DNA of 64,000 nucleotides from JBAIYU01 sp036763085 (GTDB lineage Bacteria; Bacillota; Negativicutes; DSM-1736; Dendrosporobacteraceae): the NCBI RefSeq assembly GCF_036763085.1, contig NZ_JBAIYU010000031.1, positions 1 to 64,000 on the forward strand, written 5' to 3'. This document shows positions 41,864-50,420 of the stretch, piece by piece (within the stretch, counting starts at the first letter, position 1; every line of letters starts with the position of its first letter). The notes beneath the pieces are model-generated. The model did not search any database. It was given only the letters and a program-made list of their open reading frames with translations, and was not told the DNA's origin. The translations under genes and the position numbers were made by a program.

Positions 41864-44192
41864 CATTATTGCGAACATGGTGAAATTTGAACTGCTCCTA
41901 TTTATGAAAGAACGAAACTTCTGGCTTGTATTTCTCCTCATGAATGTATATAGCTGGGCAGCTTTTGTGCTTGCCGGACAAATAATGTCAGGTGTTGCCC
42001 AGATGTTTATACCCTTGTTAGGATACCTGGCTATTGAAATAGTTACTAGAGAAAAGCGGGATAATTTTACTGAAATAACCCAATCGCTTCCGTATAATGA
42101 CTATATATTCTTATCTCGCATAATCACTATTTTATTGTTATTCCTACTTTTAGGTACGGTATTAACATTGGCAATCTTGTTAGTATCACTCTTGCCATTG
42201 CCAATTTATGTTAGTTATTCGGCCTGGCTGGCTTTTGTTATTAAATACGCAATGATTGGTATTAACGTTAGTAGTTTAATGTTTTTTGTCGCTAGTCTGT
42301 CCAGAAAACCATCACTATTATATGCTGCTTTATTCGTATGGTGGATTTCGGGGATTTTTGTAACTAGTAATGCAGGTATACTCTTTCCGCTTAATCTAGC
42401 TATAGCTAACTTTACTTATATTGGCGGATTTGGCGGTAACCCCTCGGAAATTTCTGGCTTATTTCCAAATGGTGATTTGATAGCTGGGACAATTTTATTT
42501 CAAATAGCCTTTTCTATTATGCTAATGGTTTTTGCTTTAGCGATAGCAAGAAATAGAAGTATTGTTAAGTTAGGCATTTTTAGGACAAAGATAGCCCAGG
42601 GTCTTACCTACTTAGTAATGGTCTTACTTGTAGGCCTCGTTGCTGTTCAATATTCACATGTGAAAAAGGAACAAAGTTCGGCAATTTCCGGTAATAGTAT
42701 TGTTATGGCTAAAACTTACGAACAATCAACGATAATAGTTGATGGTTATGATTTAAATCTTAGTATTCTTCCAGAGCAACACAAAATAACTGCTAAAGCA
42801 AAAGTAGAGCTAAGAAATAGCGGCACTTCACCGGCCCAGATTTATTTCACACTCTTAGAATATCTTAATGTACAAGAAGTAAAAAACGCAGTTTCGGGCG
42901 AGCTACTTGAATGGGTTCAGGAAGGACCATACTTAACGGTAAGTACATTAGGGCAATTTGATAATGAGGGGCGCTTGAATATATCATTTGATTATGCGGG
43001 GCGGGTATGGGAGTGGCGGAATGATTTCTACGGACATCCAGCCGGGCTAGTAAATTTCGTAGCGAAACCTTTTACCTTCCTGAGGGGGGGCTATGCCTGG
43101 TATCCTATAATCGGAAGGCATCAAACACATAGTATTGTTGACTATAAGCTGCCGTGGCTTAAAGCTGAGTATCAGATGATACAGCACATTCCAATAACGT
43201 ACCAGCCTGTTCGTTTTAATATGACAGTAAACTCTGAGCAGGACTTAACTATTATTTCAAATTTAAAATTAGTTACAAAGAATCAGCAAGACAATCAGAT
43301 GCGTTATGAGTTTAAATCAAATTTGGTAAGTGATGTTTTTTTGCTAGCTGGACCTTATGAATATACCCAGATAACTACTAATGCATCTAAGAGCCCTTTA
43401 GATTGCTACTATTTTCCTTCCCATGGTCAAAATATAAATAAAATTGCACATGGATATTCTCAAATAATTAAGTTTTATGATAGTCTTATTCCCAACGATT
43501 TTGAAAGTACGATAATATTTGAATCTCCGCGCTTTCTTACCTATGATACTATGATGCGAACAAATAATAATGGATTGATTGGCGCTATTCCAATAACGGA
43601 AGCTCTAAGTGTTACTAAGGCCTTATGGTCACCTTGGTGGTCACAGTCGTCAGGGCATGCATTAACTCAAGCTCGTATTCTAAATCTTTGGTGGCCTAAT
43701 TGTTTTAACGATAATCATTCGACAGTGGCTGATGGTTTTGCTATTTATATGTTTACTCTCTTTAAGGAGCATCAGAGGGGGAGAATGTTTTATGATGATG
43801 CGAAAGAATATTGGCTAAGTTATAACGAAAATTCCCCTGATAATGAAGAAATGCTTGGGCGCAGAGGATATATTTTAAGAGAAGTTTTTTTATTGATGGA
43901 TGCTATTCGTAAATCGAAGTTAGGTGATGCGGGTGTAAAAGAATTTCTCCGTATTATAAACGCTCAATATAAAAGTAAACGCGTAATTGAAACTGCTGAT
44001 ATCATTTTGGCTCTAGACCAGGTCGGTGTTTTCTCTGGTGAAAAAAATAGCAAGGGTAATGATAGTTATCATACTCGAATTGAAAATATAAATAGATTGC
44101 TAAACCAGTCTGAAAGTAGTTTACAAGGGACTTTAAAATTCAAACTAAACTGGGATTTCAGCCCAGAAGTTAAAATTATAAGAGTAAATTAA
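41856..44192 (+). CDS. ABC-2 type permease fused to an inactive M1-peptidase-like domain
   Basis: 778 aa. About six or seven membrane helices in residues 1-265 (ABC-2/YxlG-like permease), then an extracytoplasmic M1-aminopeptidase-like region. Where active M1 enzymes have HELAHQWFGN this protein has ARILNLWWPN (606-615), and the following LNEGFA appears as VADGFAIYM (624-632): both zinc histidines, the catalytic Glu and the third ligand are replaced. The frame is intact, so the domain is kept as a non-catalytic one, perhaps for binding peptides or cell-wall intermediates. ATG at 41856. Confidence 0.8.
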   Translation: MINIIANMVKFELLLFMKERNFWLVFLLMNVYSWAAFVLAGQIMSGVAQMFIPLLGYLAIEIVTREKRDNFTEITQSLPYNDYIFLSRIITILLLFLLLGTVLTLAILLVSLLPLPIYVSYSAWLAFVIKYAMIGINVSSLMFFVASLSRKPSLLYAALFVWWISGIFVTSNAGILFPLNLAIANFTYIGGFGGNPSEISGLFPNGDLIAGTILFQIAFSIMLMVFALAIARNRSIVKLGIFRTKIAQGLTYLVMVLLVGLVAVQYSHVKKEQSSAISGNSIVMAKTYEQSTIIVDGYDLNLSILPEQHKITAKAKVELRNSGTSPAQIYFTLLEYLNVQEVKNAVSGELLEWVQEGPYLTVSTLGQFDNEGRLNISFDYAGRVWEWRNDFYGHPAGLVNFVAKPFTFLRGGYAWYPIIGRHQTHSIVDYKLPWLKAEYQMIQHIPITYQPVRFNMTVNSEQDLTIISNLKLVTKNQQDNQMRYEFKSNLVSDVFLLAGPYEYTQITTNASKSPLDCYYFPSHGQNINKIAHGYSQIIKFYDSLIPNDFESTIIFESPRFLTYDTMMRTNNNGLIGAIPITEALSVTKALWSPWWSQSSGHALTQARILNLWWPNCFNDNHSTVADGFAIYMFTLFKEHQRGRMFYDDAKEYWLSYNENSPDNEEMLGRRGYILREVFLLMDAIRKSKLGDAGVKEFLRIINAQYKSKRVIETADIILALDQVGVFSGEKNSKGNDSYHTRIENINRLLNQSESSLQGTLKFKLNWDFSPEVKIIRVN

Positions 44193-44203
44193 ATAGACCA
44201 TGG

Positions 44204-44238
44204 AAAAAAGTTGGCTCAGTTATGAGCCAACTTTTTTA
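44204..44238 (+). terminator. Terminator of the sigma/ABC operon
   Basis: Stem AAAAAGTTGGCTCA/TGAGCCAACTTTTT with GTTA loop and T-run, 12 bp after the stop. Confidence 0.92.
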
Positions 44239-44249
44239 TCCTAACAGGA

Positions 44250-44330
44250 AGATAAATTCTCTTAAAGACAGGGTAAGTGGTTAGCGACTTGTACTGTCGC
44301 TAGAGGCTCGCGTAACCGTGGTTTAGTTAT
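44250..44330 (+). repeat. Dispersed structured repeat, copy before the DUF362 gene
   Basis: The 3' half (ACTGTCGCTAGAGGCTCGCG, then TAACCGTGGTTTAGTTA) matches copies at 23884 and 30151 with small indels. The 5' half is diverged. Like the others it lies on the plus strand directly after an intrinsic terminator. Confidence 0.6.
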
Positions 44331-44484
44331 TAAAAAAATCAACGATACTGCGAACCAAACAGAAGGCTAAATCGTATATCAGATGAGAGTTTTTTTTAAA
44401 AAATATATGAGGGGGCGAACTTGTATCGAATAGCTAGGTTGGTGTTTTTAATAAGCATAAATAACCTTAGTGAGGAGACTTTTT

Positions 44485-45417
44485 ATGGATAGAAGAGAGT
44501 TCATAAAGATTGCAACTTATGCAAGTATTAGCACCTTAGTGCTTCCAGGGTGTAGTTCTCAGAAGCCATTAACCCAGCAAACATCAGAACTCCAGACAAA
44601 GCAAGCTGCATCTGGCACTGTAGGAGAATTGATTATAGTAGAAGGTAATGAGCCAGAGCAATTACTAAAGCGTGGCTTTGATACTTTGGGGGGGATTGAG
44701 AACTTTATAAAAAAGGGTAATACAGTTGTGATCAAAGCAAACTTCAGTGTTCCTAGATTACCAGAAGAAGGGTGTACAACTAACCCTAATCTTGTAGCGG
44801 GATTAGTTAAAATGTGCAAGGCAGCTGGAGCTAAAGAAGTAAAAGTTATTGACCATCCCTTTAACAACCCAATTATTTGTTTAGAAAAGAGTGGTATAAA
44901 AAAGGCTGTAACAGAGGTAGGAGGAACAGTCTATGCGCTTAATAGCAGTCTTGAACGATATTTCGGTACAGCAAAAGTTAATGGAAAGGCACTATGGGAA
45001 ATTGATTATTCAAAGGATGTTTTAGAAGCAGATGTCTTTATAAATATGCCGATACTCAAACACAATTACGCTACCGATGTTTCAATAGGACTAAAGAACT
45101 TAATGGGATTAGTGTGGGATCGTGGATATTTTCATAAGAGTGATCTTCATCTATGCATCGCTGAGTTAGCAGCCTTTAAGAAACCTAATCTTACTATAAT
45201 TGATGCCATTAGAGGAATAACTTCAAATGGCCCGACAGGCCCTGGCCCAGTTAAAGATTATAACCAGATTATTTTTAGTACCGATCCGGTCGCGGCTGAC
45301 GCTTATGCATCAACCCTCTTTGGTAAAAAGCCAGCAAAAGTTGATTACATACGTCTTGCTGCCGAATTAGGAGTTGGGCAGTTAGATTGGGAAAAATTGA
45401 ATGTGAAAAGAGTTTAA
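44485..45417 (+). CDS. DUF362 protein, Tat-type lipoprotein
   Basis: 310 aa from ATG 44485 (MDRREFIKIATYASIS). RREFIK is a twin-arginine motif and LVLPGCSS a lipobox, so the protein is probably exported folded and lipid-anchored. DUF362 body: GTVGELIIVEGNEPEQLLKR, KGNTVVIKANFSVPRLPEEG, ADVFINMPILKHN, GLKNLMGLVWDRG, TGPGPVKDY, STDPVAADAYAS. Family role is uncertain; members often sit with ferredoxins, as here with the polyferredoxin 2 bp downstream. GAGGAG upstream. Confidence 0.85.
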   Translation: MDRREFIKIATYASISTLVLPGCSSQKPLTQQTSELQTKQAASGTVGELIIVEGNEPEQLLKRGFDTLGGIENFIKKGNTVVIKANFSVPRLPEEGCTTNPNLVAGLVKMCKAAGAKEVKVIDHPFNNPIICLEKSGIKKAVTEVGGTVYALNSSLERYFGTAKVNGKALWEIDYSKDVLEADVFINMPILKHNYATDVSIGLKNLMGLVWDRGYFHKSDLHLCIAELAAFKKPNLTIIDAIRGITSNGPTGPGPVKDYNQIIFSTDPVAADAYASTLFGKKPAKVDYIRLAAELGVGQLDWEKLNVKRV

Positions 45418-45419
45418 AT

Positions 45420-46745
45420 ATGAAGCTATCCGTAATTCGGATTTTGCATCGTTTTTTACCCGTATCAATATTTGTAATAACTATAATCGTATTTTGGAGA
45501 CACCAATATCCCTTACCATCAGACGCCGTACTTCTGCTGTGGTTTTCTCGATTAGACCCGTTATTGCTATTAGCGGAATGGCGAAATACTGGAAGTTTAC
45601 CGGAATGGTTTTGGCTTCCCCTGATTTTAATAGGGATAACAATGCTATTTGGGCGATTATTCTGTGGATGGATATGTCCGGTAGGTGGTCTGCTAGCCCA
45701 AATTCCCAGCCGCCAACATAATATAGACTTACTTTATAAGGGGCGTTATATATGGTTAGCTTTAGTGCTACTAGTATTAATATCTGGCAGTAACTGGGCG
45801 CTCATTTTAACTCCATTTCACATATTTACTGAAGAGTTTACTAGAATGTGGCAGGGTAAAATACCGTGGGTATTGGGTGGAATGCTGTTAACAAGTACCC
45901 TTTTCTACCCTCGATTTTGGTGTAATAATATTTGTCCGACTGGGCTCTTGCTAGCATCGTTGTCACGTATACGATTATTTAGATTGTTTGTTAATAATGA
46001 ATGTTCAAATTGTATGGTCTGCACAAAAGGCTGTCATTCAGTTGCGATTAATCCCTCAGAAAGAACAATATCTGAGGATTGTATGCTATGTTTACGCTGC
46101 ATGCGGAATTGTCCAAAAGGTGAAATAAAATTGAGTAGGTTAGAAAAGGCCAAGGTTACTAGCTATGAAATGATGTTATCGCGTCGGCAGTTTTTTAAGG
46201 GAGGTGTTGTGCTTACGGTCGCAGGGGCTACCTGGCCGTTGCTTACGTCTGCATCATCAATAGGCGTTATACGTCCACCGGGAGCTGTTCCAGAGACTGA
46301 ATTTTTGATGCTTTGCAGCCGATGTGGCCGCTGTCTTAAAGTTTGCCCGGCGGAGTGTCTAGTTCCAATGCCGATTGAATATGGATTTACTGCTTTCCTT
46401 ACACCTAGAATAATACCTCGTCAAGCAAAGTGTGAATTATGTATGCTATGCCAGGAGGTGTGTCCAACTGGAGCAATAAATAAGGTGCCTTTAGAAAAGG
46501 TGAAGATGGGTACAGCGTATTTAGATAATAAAAAATGCTTAGTGTATACTGAGCAAAAAATTTGCCTATTATGTCGAGAACAGTGTCCCGCCCATGCTAT
46601 TGAGGTAGATGATCGAGATAGACCCTACGTTAATAGCAATTTATGCCTGGGTTGCGGCGGCTGTGAAAAGGGCTGTCCGCTAAGTGAAGCGGCAATTGTT
46701 GTTCAACCTAATAAAGATAGTTGGAGGTATAAAGATGAGAATTAG
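45420..46745 (+). CDS. NapH/NapG-like membrane polyferredoxin fusion
   Basis: 441 aa from ATG 45420. N-terminal half: four or five membrane helices with FCGWICPVGGLL and CNNICPTGLL, as in NapH/RdxA/YccM, then ferredoxin motifs CSNCMVCTKGC and CMLCLRCMRNC. At residues 255-261 a second twin-arginine-like motif (RRQFFKG) with a hydrophobic stretch begins a NapG-like module with CSRCGRCLKVC, CELCMLCQEVC, ICLLCREQC and CLGCGGCEKGC. So six 4Fe-4S sites are expected. Likely carries electrons between membrane quinol and the exported DUF362 protein; inferred from operon layout. Confidence 0.85.
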   Translation: MKLSVIRILHRFLPVSIFVITIIVFWRHQYPLPSDAVLLLWFSRLDPLLLLAEWRNTGSLPEWFWLPLILIGITMLFGRLFCGWICPVGGLLAQIPSRQHNIDLLYKGRYIWLALVLLVLISGSNWALILTPFHIFTEEFTRMWQGKIPWVLGGMLLTSTLFYPRFWCNNICPTGLLLASLSRIRLFRLFVNNECSNCMVCTKGCHSVAINPSERTISEDCMLCLRCMRNCPKGEIKLSRLEKAKVTSYEMMLSRRQFFKGGVVLTVAGATWPLLTSASSIGVIRPPGAVPETEFLMLCSRCGRCLKVCPAECLVPMPIEYGFTAFLTPRIIPRQAKCELCMLCQEVCPTGAINKVPLEKVKMGTAYLDNKKCLVYTEQKICLLCREQCPAHAIEVDDRDRPYVNSNLCLGCGGCEKGCPLSEAAIVVQPNKDSWRYKDEN

Positions 46746-47265
46746 GATTTTAGCTATTACAATTATAATGGTTTTCGTAGTTTTTTTATCAATAAGCTCA
46801 ACGGTGGCGCTAGCTAAATCTTTCCAAAGGCTAGAAGTGGAAGCAACAAGCTGCCCTGTTAATTCGCATTGGCTGGCAGCTGGTGATGAAGCTGGTCATA
46901 GTATTGGAATTCAACAGCGTCAGGGAGATTCTAAATTTAGTGACGGTACAACTGCTAAATATACAACAGTATCAACAATCGATTTTCGTCGGGGAAAGGG
47001 AGGAACTTCTACGGGCTATTCTAAATTTACCTTTGAGGACGGCTCTTTAATTATATTTTCCTGGAAGGCAAAAGTCACGATTGGTGAAGGTGGTCTTTCA
47101 TACAATGAGGGACAGGGTAAAATAATAAAAGGCGCTGGACGTTTCGAGGGAATTGAAGGAAGTTCTGTTTTTGCAGGAAGACAGTTAAAAACTTTGGCGG
47201 AAGACCCTAAGGGGACGGCGTTACAAAATGCTACTATTACATTTAAGCTTCCGAGAAAAGATTAG
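46735..47265 (+). CDS. Small secreted protein of unknown function
   Basis: 176 aa with a signal peptide (MRIRILAITIIMVFVVFLS, cleavage probably after ALA). The mature part is beta-rich, with Gly-rich turns (RRGKGGTSTGYSKFTFEDG, GKIIKGAGRFEGIEGSS) that recall allene-oxide-cyclase-like or lipocalin-like barrels; no family is claimed. ATG at 46735 with GGAGGT, overlapping the polyferredoxin gene by 11 bp, so it belongs to the DUF362 operon and ends it. Confidence 0.6.
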   Translation: MRIRILAITIIMVFVVFLSISSTVALAKSFQRLEVEATSCPVNSHWLAAGDEAGHSIGIQQRQGDSKFSDGTTAKYTTVSTIDFRRGKGGTSTGYSKFTFEDGSLIIFSWKAKVTIGEGGLSYNEGQGKIIKGAGRFEGIEGSSVFAGRQLKTLAEDPKGTALQNATITFKLPRKD

Positions 47266-47272
47266 CAATAGA

Positions 47273-47303
47273 GGTCGGCAAATTAATGCCGGCCTGTTTT
47301 TGC
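47273..47303 (+). terminator. Terminator of the DUF362 operon
   Basis: Stem GGTCGGCA/TGCCGGCC with loop AATTAA and TGTTTTT. Confidence 0.75.
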
Positions 47304-47313
47304 AAACACATAT

Positions 47314-47326
47314 GTATATTGTATAC
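47314..47326. promoter_or_regulatory. Candidate operator upstream of the GntR gene
   Basis: Perfect dyad GTATA-TTG-TATAC, 50 bp before the GntR start; GntR/FCD regulators often bind TNGTATACNA-like dyads and control themselves. Could also be part of the promoter (TATACT). Confidence 0.4.
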
Positions 47327-47375
47327 TTTCGAAAATATAATATTTTAATCAATCAAGTGATGATATATTTAATTT

Positions 47376-48035
47376 ATGATAAATTTTAAAATTGATAGCA
47401 AGTTAAAGTATCAGACCATTCCCAATATGGTTACCGATGTTCTGCGTGAGGCTATATTAAATGGCGAATTAAAGGGCGGTCAGCAATTAAAACAGGATGA
47501 GTTAGGTGGTATTCTACATGTCAGCTTAAGTCCTGTGAGAGAAGCTCTCAAAAATTTGGAAGCGGAAGGTTTAGTAAAATTTTATCCTAACCGTGGTGCT
47601 GTAGTTACTGATTTGTCATCTGACGAAGCCCAAGAAATATTTGAAATTAGGTTATTTCTTGAGAGTGGTGCTCTGGAACTCTCTATTCCAAAGCTTACTG
47701 AGACTGACTTCACTAAAGCAAAACAACTGCTAGCAAAAACAGATAATGAAAAATCGCATGCTAAATTAGGGGAACTTAATTGGCGTTTTCATGAAGCTCT
47801 CTATCAAGGAGCACAAAAGCCGCGACTTATGAAACTAATTAATGTTATGCACAACAACGTAGAGCGTTATATGCGTTTATATCTCATAACTTTGAATTTC
47901 CAAGCGCAATCTCATATAGAGCATTATGCTTTATTAGAAGCATGTATAAATCGAGACATAGAGAAAGCTCAAATGGTACTTCGGAAACATATGGAAGCAG
48001 CGAGCAAAAGTCTAATTACATATTTGGAAAAGTGA
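47376..48035 (+). CDS. GntR-family regulator with FCD domain
   Basis: 219 aa. Winged HTH at residues 15-75 (MVTDVLREAILNGELKGGQQ, LSPVREALKNLEAEGLV, FYPNRGAVVTDL), then an FCD ligand-binding domain (EAQEIFEIRLFLESGALEL, LNWRFHEALYQGAQKPRL, ALLEACINRDIEKA) with the usual Asp/His metal-binding positions. ATG at 47376 has no clear ribosome binding site. The EamA transporter gene begins 47 bp downstream and is its probable target. Confidence 0.87.
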   Translation: MINFKIDSKLKYQTIPNMVTDVLREAILNGELKGGQQLKQDELGGILHVSLSPVREALKNLEAEGLVKFYPNRGAVVTDLSSDEAQEIFEIRLFLESGALELSIPKLTETDFTKAKQLLAKTDNEKSHAKLGELNWRFHEALYQGAQKPRLMKLINVMHNNVERYMRLYLITLNFQAQSHIEHYALLEACINRDIEKAQMVLRKHMEAASKSLITYLEK

Positions 48036-48082
48036 TATAAAAGCGTGTATCTGCTAATTTTCAGGTAAAGAGAGGTGGTATT

Positions 48083-49036
48083 TTGCAAGTAATATTTATC
48101 GGTATTTTGGCTTCATTATTTTTCGCATCCACTTTTGTTTTAAACCGGGCAATGGAGTTAGCTGGCGGTAGTTGGATTTGGAGTGCTTCGCTCCGATATC
48201 TGTTAACATTACCCTTCTTATTGTTGATTGTAGCAATGCGTAAGAATATGGGGTTGCTAATCCATGAGCTAAGATCAAACTTATCCGAGTGGTTAATTTG
48301 GAGTACAATAGGGTTTGGTTTTTTCTATGCCCCAATATGCTTCGCTGCTGCATATGGCCCAGCTTGGCTAGTAGCAGGAAGCTGGCAGATTACAATTGTT
48401 GCTGGCTCATTGCTTGTACCCTTGATATATAGAAGTTCAGAAACCACAAATGGCGTACAAAAGATACCACTTAGAGAGTTATTTATATCTATGTTTATTT
48501 TGTTTGGTGTACTTTTAATTCAGGTTAGAGATGATAGTAACTTAGTGATAAATGATCTTATTATAGGTATTTTGCCAGTTACTATCGCGGCTTTTGCCTA
48601 TCCGCTCGGAAATCGAAAAATGATGGAAATCTGTGATGGTAGGCTGGATGTTTACCAGCGTGTGTTAGGGATGACAATAGCCAGCTTGCCATTTTGGTTA
48701 ATATTATCTGCTTATGGTCTAACTACAGTAGGATTGCCAAAATTAGATCAGGTGCTGTCATCTTTTACAGTTGCAATATTTTCCGGAATTATCGCCACCG
48801 TACTATTTTTTTATGCTACTGATAAGGCGCAAAATAACCCACAAACTCTAGCCATGGTAGAAGCCACGCAGGCTGGCGAGATTATATTTACTATTATCGG
48901 CGAGATGATTTTTTTAGCAGGTATAGCACCAGCAGGCTGGTCATTAGTAGGCATTATGATTGTTTTTATTGGAATGATAGCGCACAGCTTTAATTTTAAA
49001 AGAAGTAACCTTACTTGCCCCGAAAATTCGGGTTAG
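48083..49036 (+). CDS. EamA/DMT-type multidrug-resistance efflux transporter
   Basis: 317 aa, about ten membrane helices in two EamA-like halves. N terminus QVIFIGILASLFFASTFVLN and GSWIWSASLRYLLTLPFLL match the multidrug-resistance efflux (EmrE) branch of DMT proteins; second half ends with ATQAGEIIFTIIGEMIFL. TTG at 48083 with GAGAGGTGG. Substrate unknown. The last codons run into the terminator stem. Confidence 0.8.
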   Translation: MQVIFIGILASLFFASTFVLNRAMELAGGSWIWSASLRYLLTLPFLLLIVAMRKNMGLLIHELRSNLSEWLIWSTIGFGFFYAPICFAAAYGPAWLVAGSWQITIVAGSLLVPLIYRSSETTNGVQKIPLRELFISMFILFGVLLIQVRDDSNLVINDLIIGILPVTIAAFAYPLGNRKMMEICDGRLDVYQRVLGMTIASLPFWLILSAYGLTTVGLPKLDQVLSSFTVAIFSGIIATVLFFYATDKAQNNPQTLAMVEATQAGEIIFTIIGEMIFLAGIAPAGWSLVGIMIVFIGMIAHSFNFKRSNLTCPENSG

Positions 49037-49052
49037 TAAGGTTACTTCTTTT
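48998..49052 (+). terminator. Terminator overlapping the end of the EamA gene
   Basis: Stem AAGTAACCTTACT/AGTAAGGTTACTT with an inner CCCGAAAATTCGGG hairpin and CTTTTAAT. Its left arm encodes the last residues of the transporter. Confidence 0.85.
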
Positions 49053-49170
49053 AATAGAATAAATTTGTTTAATTGGTAATTATTTTAACTATTTCAAAAG
49101 TTATTCTAAAAATAGTACGTCATAATACAAACATAGGTTCACGAATTAATTAAAGGATGGTGTGTGTATT

Positions 49171-50232
49171 ATGAATAAAAACAAAAAATGGCTTATCGCG
49201 CTTAGTGTTGCTACTATGATTACTGCTAATGGTCTGGTAATGGCTGCTACTTCTAATCAGCAAACAGCAGATGATAATAAACCTCGTCATACTTTTGCGG
49301 ACAAAAGGGATTTCGGTAAGAGAGGCGACATGAAAGCATTCCATGCTGATAAAACTGAATTGCTTAAGCTGCTTAAGATAGATGAGCAGACTTTTAAAGA
49401 TGAAATTAAAGCAGGAAAAACCTTAGTGAATATTGCTAATGACCACGGTGTTTCAGAGTCAGAACTCAAAAGCTTTATGATTGAAAAAATGACCAATCGC
49501 ATTAATGAATCCGTGAATTCCGGAAGATTAACTGCAGATAAAGCTGATAAAATGAAAGCTGATATGGATAAAAGAGTAACTGATATGATTAACGGCAAAG
49601 GACCAATGCATGGCCAACGCCCAATGCACGGTAAAATGTTGTTTGAAAACACAAAACTACTTGAATTATTAAAGGTTGATGCCCAAACGCTTAAAAGCGA
49701 AATGAAGGCAGGTAAGACATTAGTTACTATTGCTAAAGAGCATGGTGTTTCTGAAAAGAAACTTAAAGACTTTATGGTTAAGCAAATGAAGCAGCATATT
49801 GAAGAAGGCGTAAAAGCTGGTAGAATATCTGATGAGCAAGCTAAAAAAATGAAAACCGATATGGATAAAAAAGTATCGGATATGATAAATGGCAAAGGAA
49901 TGATGAATCCTGGACATCGCCCAATGCATGGTAAGATGATGATGGAAAATCCAAAGCTGCTTGAGTTACTAAATATTGATGCTGACACATTAAAAAGTGA
50001 AATGAAAGCAGGAAAAACGCTTGCAGCGATAGCGAAAGAACACGGAGTATCAGAGCAAAATCTGAAAGCATTTATGGTTAAGCAAATGAGCGAGCGTCTT
50101 GATGAAGGTTTAAAATCAGGTAAAATAACAGCAGAGAGAGCTGAAAAAGCAAAAGCTAATCTTGAACAGAATGTAGAAAAAATGATTAATAGTAAAGGCT
50201 TTGAACGGGCCCATAAGCAAGCACAAAAATAA
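49171..50232 (+). CDS. Secreted protein with three internal repeats (DUF2680-like)
   Basis: 353 aa from ATG 49171. Signal peptide MNKNKKWLIALSVATMITA with GLVMAA. Three repeats of about 95 residues follow, each LLxLLxIDxxTxKxEhKAGK, then TLxxIAxxHGVSExxLKxFM, then GRhTxxxAxKMKxDM and a Gly/Met/His-rich spacer (INGKGPMHGQRPMHGKM). The pattern resembles DUF2680 (YckD-type) proteins. It is rich in Lys and Met, has no Cys, and no catalytic motif. Role unknown; export is likely. Confidence 0.65.
   Translation: MNKNKKWLIALSVATMITANGLVMAATSNQQTADDNKPRHTFADKRDFGKRGDMKAFHADKTELLKLLKIDEQTFKDEIKAGKTLVNIANDHGVSESELKSFMIEKMTNRINESVNSGRLTADKADKMKADMDKRVTDMINGKGPMHGQRPMHGKMLFENTKLLELLKVDAQTLKSEMKAGKTLVTIAKEHGVSEKKLKDFMVKQMKQHIEEGVKAGRISDEQAKKMKTDMDKKVSDMINGKGMMNPGHRPMHGKMMMENPKLLELLNIDADTLKSEMKAGKTLAAIAKEHGVSEQNLKAFMVKQMSERLDEGLKSGKITAERAEKAKANLEQNVEKMINSKGFERAHKQAQK
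49342..50205 (+). repeat. Three long tandem repeats within the secreted protein gene
   Basis: Units of about 290-300 bp starting near 49345, 49648 and 49951, each encoding the LLxLLxID...INGKG block. Second and third units are the most alike, including GCCCAATGCATGGTAAGATG-type spacers. Confidence 0.8.
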
Positions 50233-50246
50233 TTATAAATAACCAG

Positions 50247-50287
50247 AGAGCTATACTTATATTACATGAGTATAGCTCTTTTTTACG
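50247..50287 (+). terminator. Terminator of the repeat-protein gene
   Basis: Perfect 11-bp stem AGAGCTATACT/AGTATAGCTCT with TTTTTT. Confidence 0.88.
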
Positions 50288-50334
50288 TGCTTAGTAACCA
50301 AATTAGGATATTTTGAATCTGTACTGGAAAGAGT

Positions 50335-50400
50335 TTGATTTTTATGCTAAGTATACTATAATATAATCGTTAACTATACGTGATTAATTGGTTAACGATT
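50335..50400 (+). promoter_or_regulatory. Promoter with BirA-type biotin operator
   Basis: TTGATT (50335-50340), 16-bp spacer, TATAAT (50357-50362), then a perfect 10-bp dyad AATCGTTAAC-N16-GTTAACGATT at 50365-50400, covering the expected transcription start. GTTAAC half-sites separated by 14-16 bp are the BirA operator pattern of Firmicutes, and the genes that follow are biotin genes. Confidence 0.85.
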
Positions 50401-50420
50401 ATATTATTAGGGAGCGTTTT

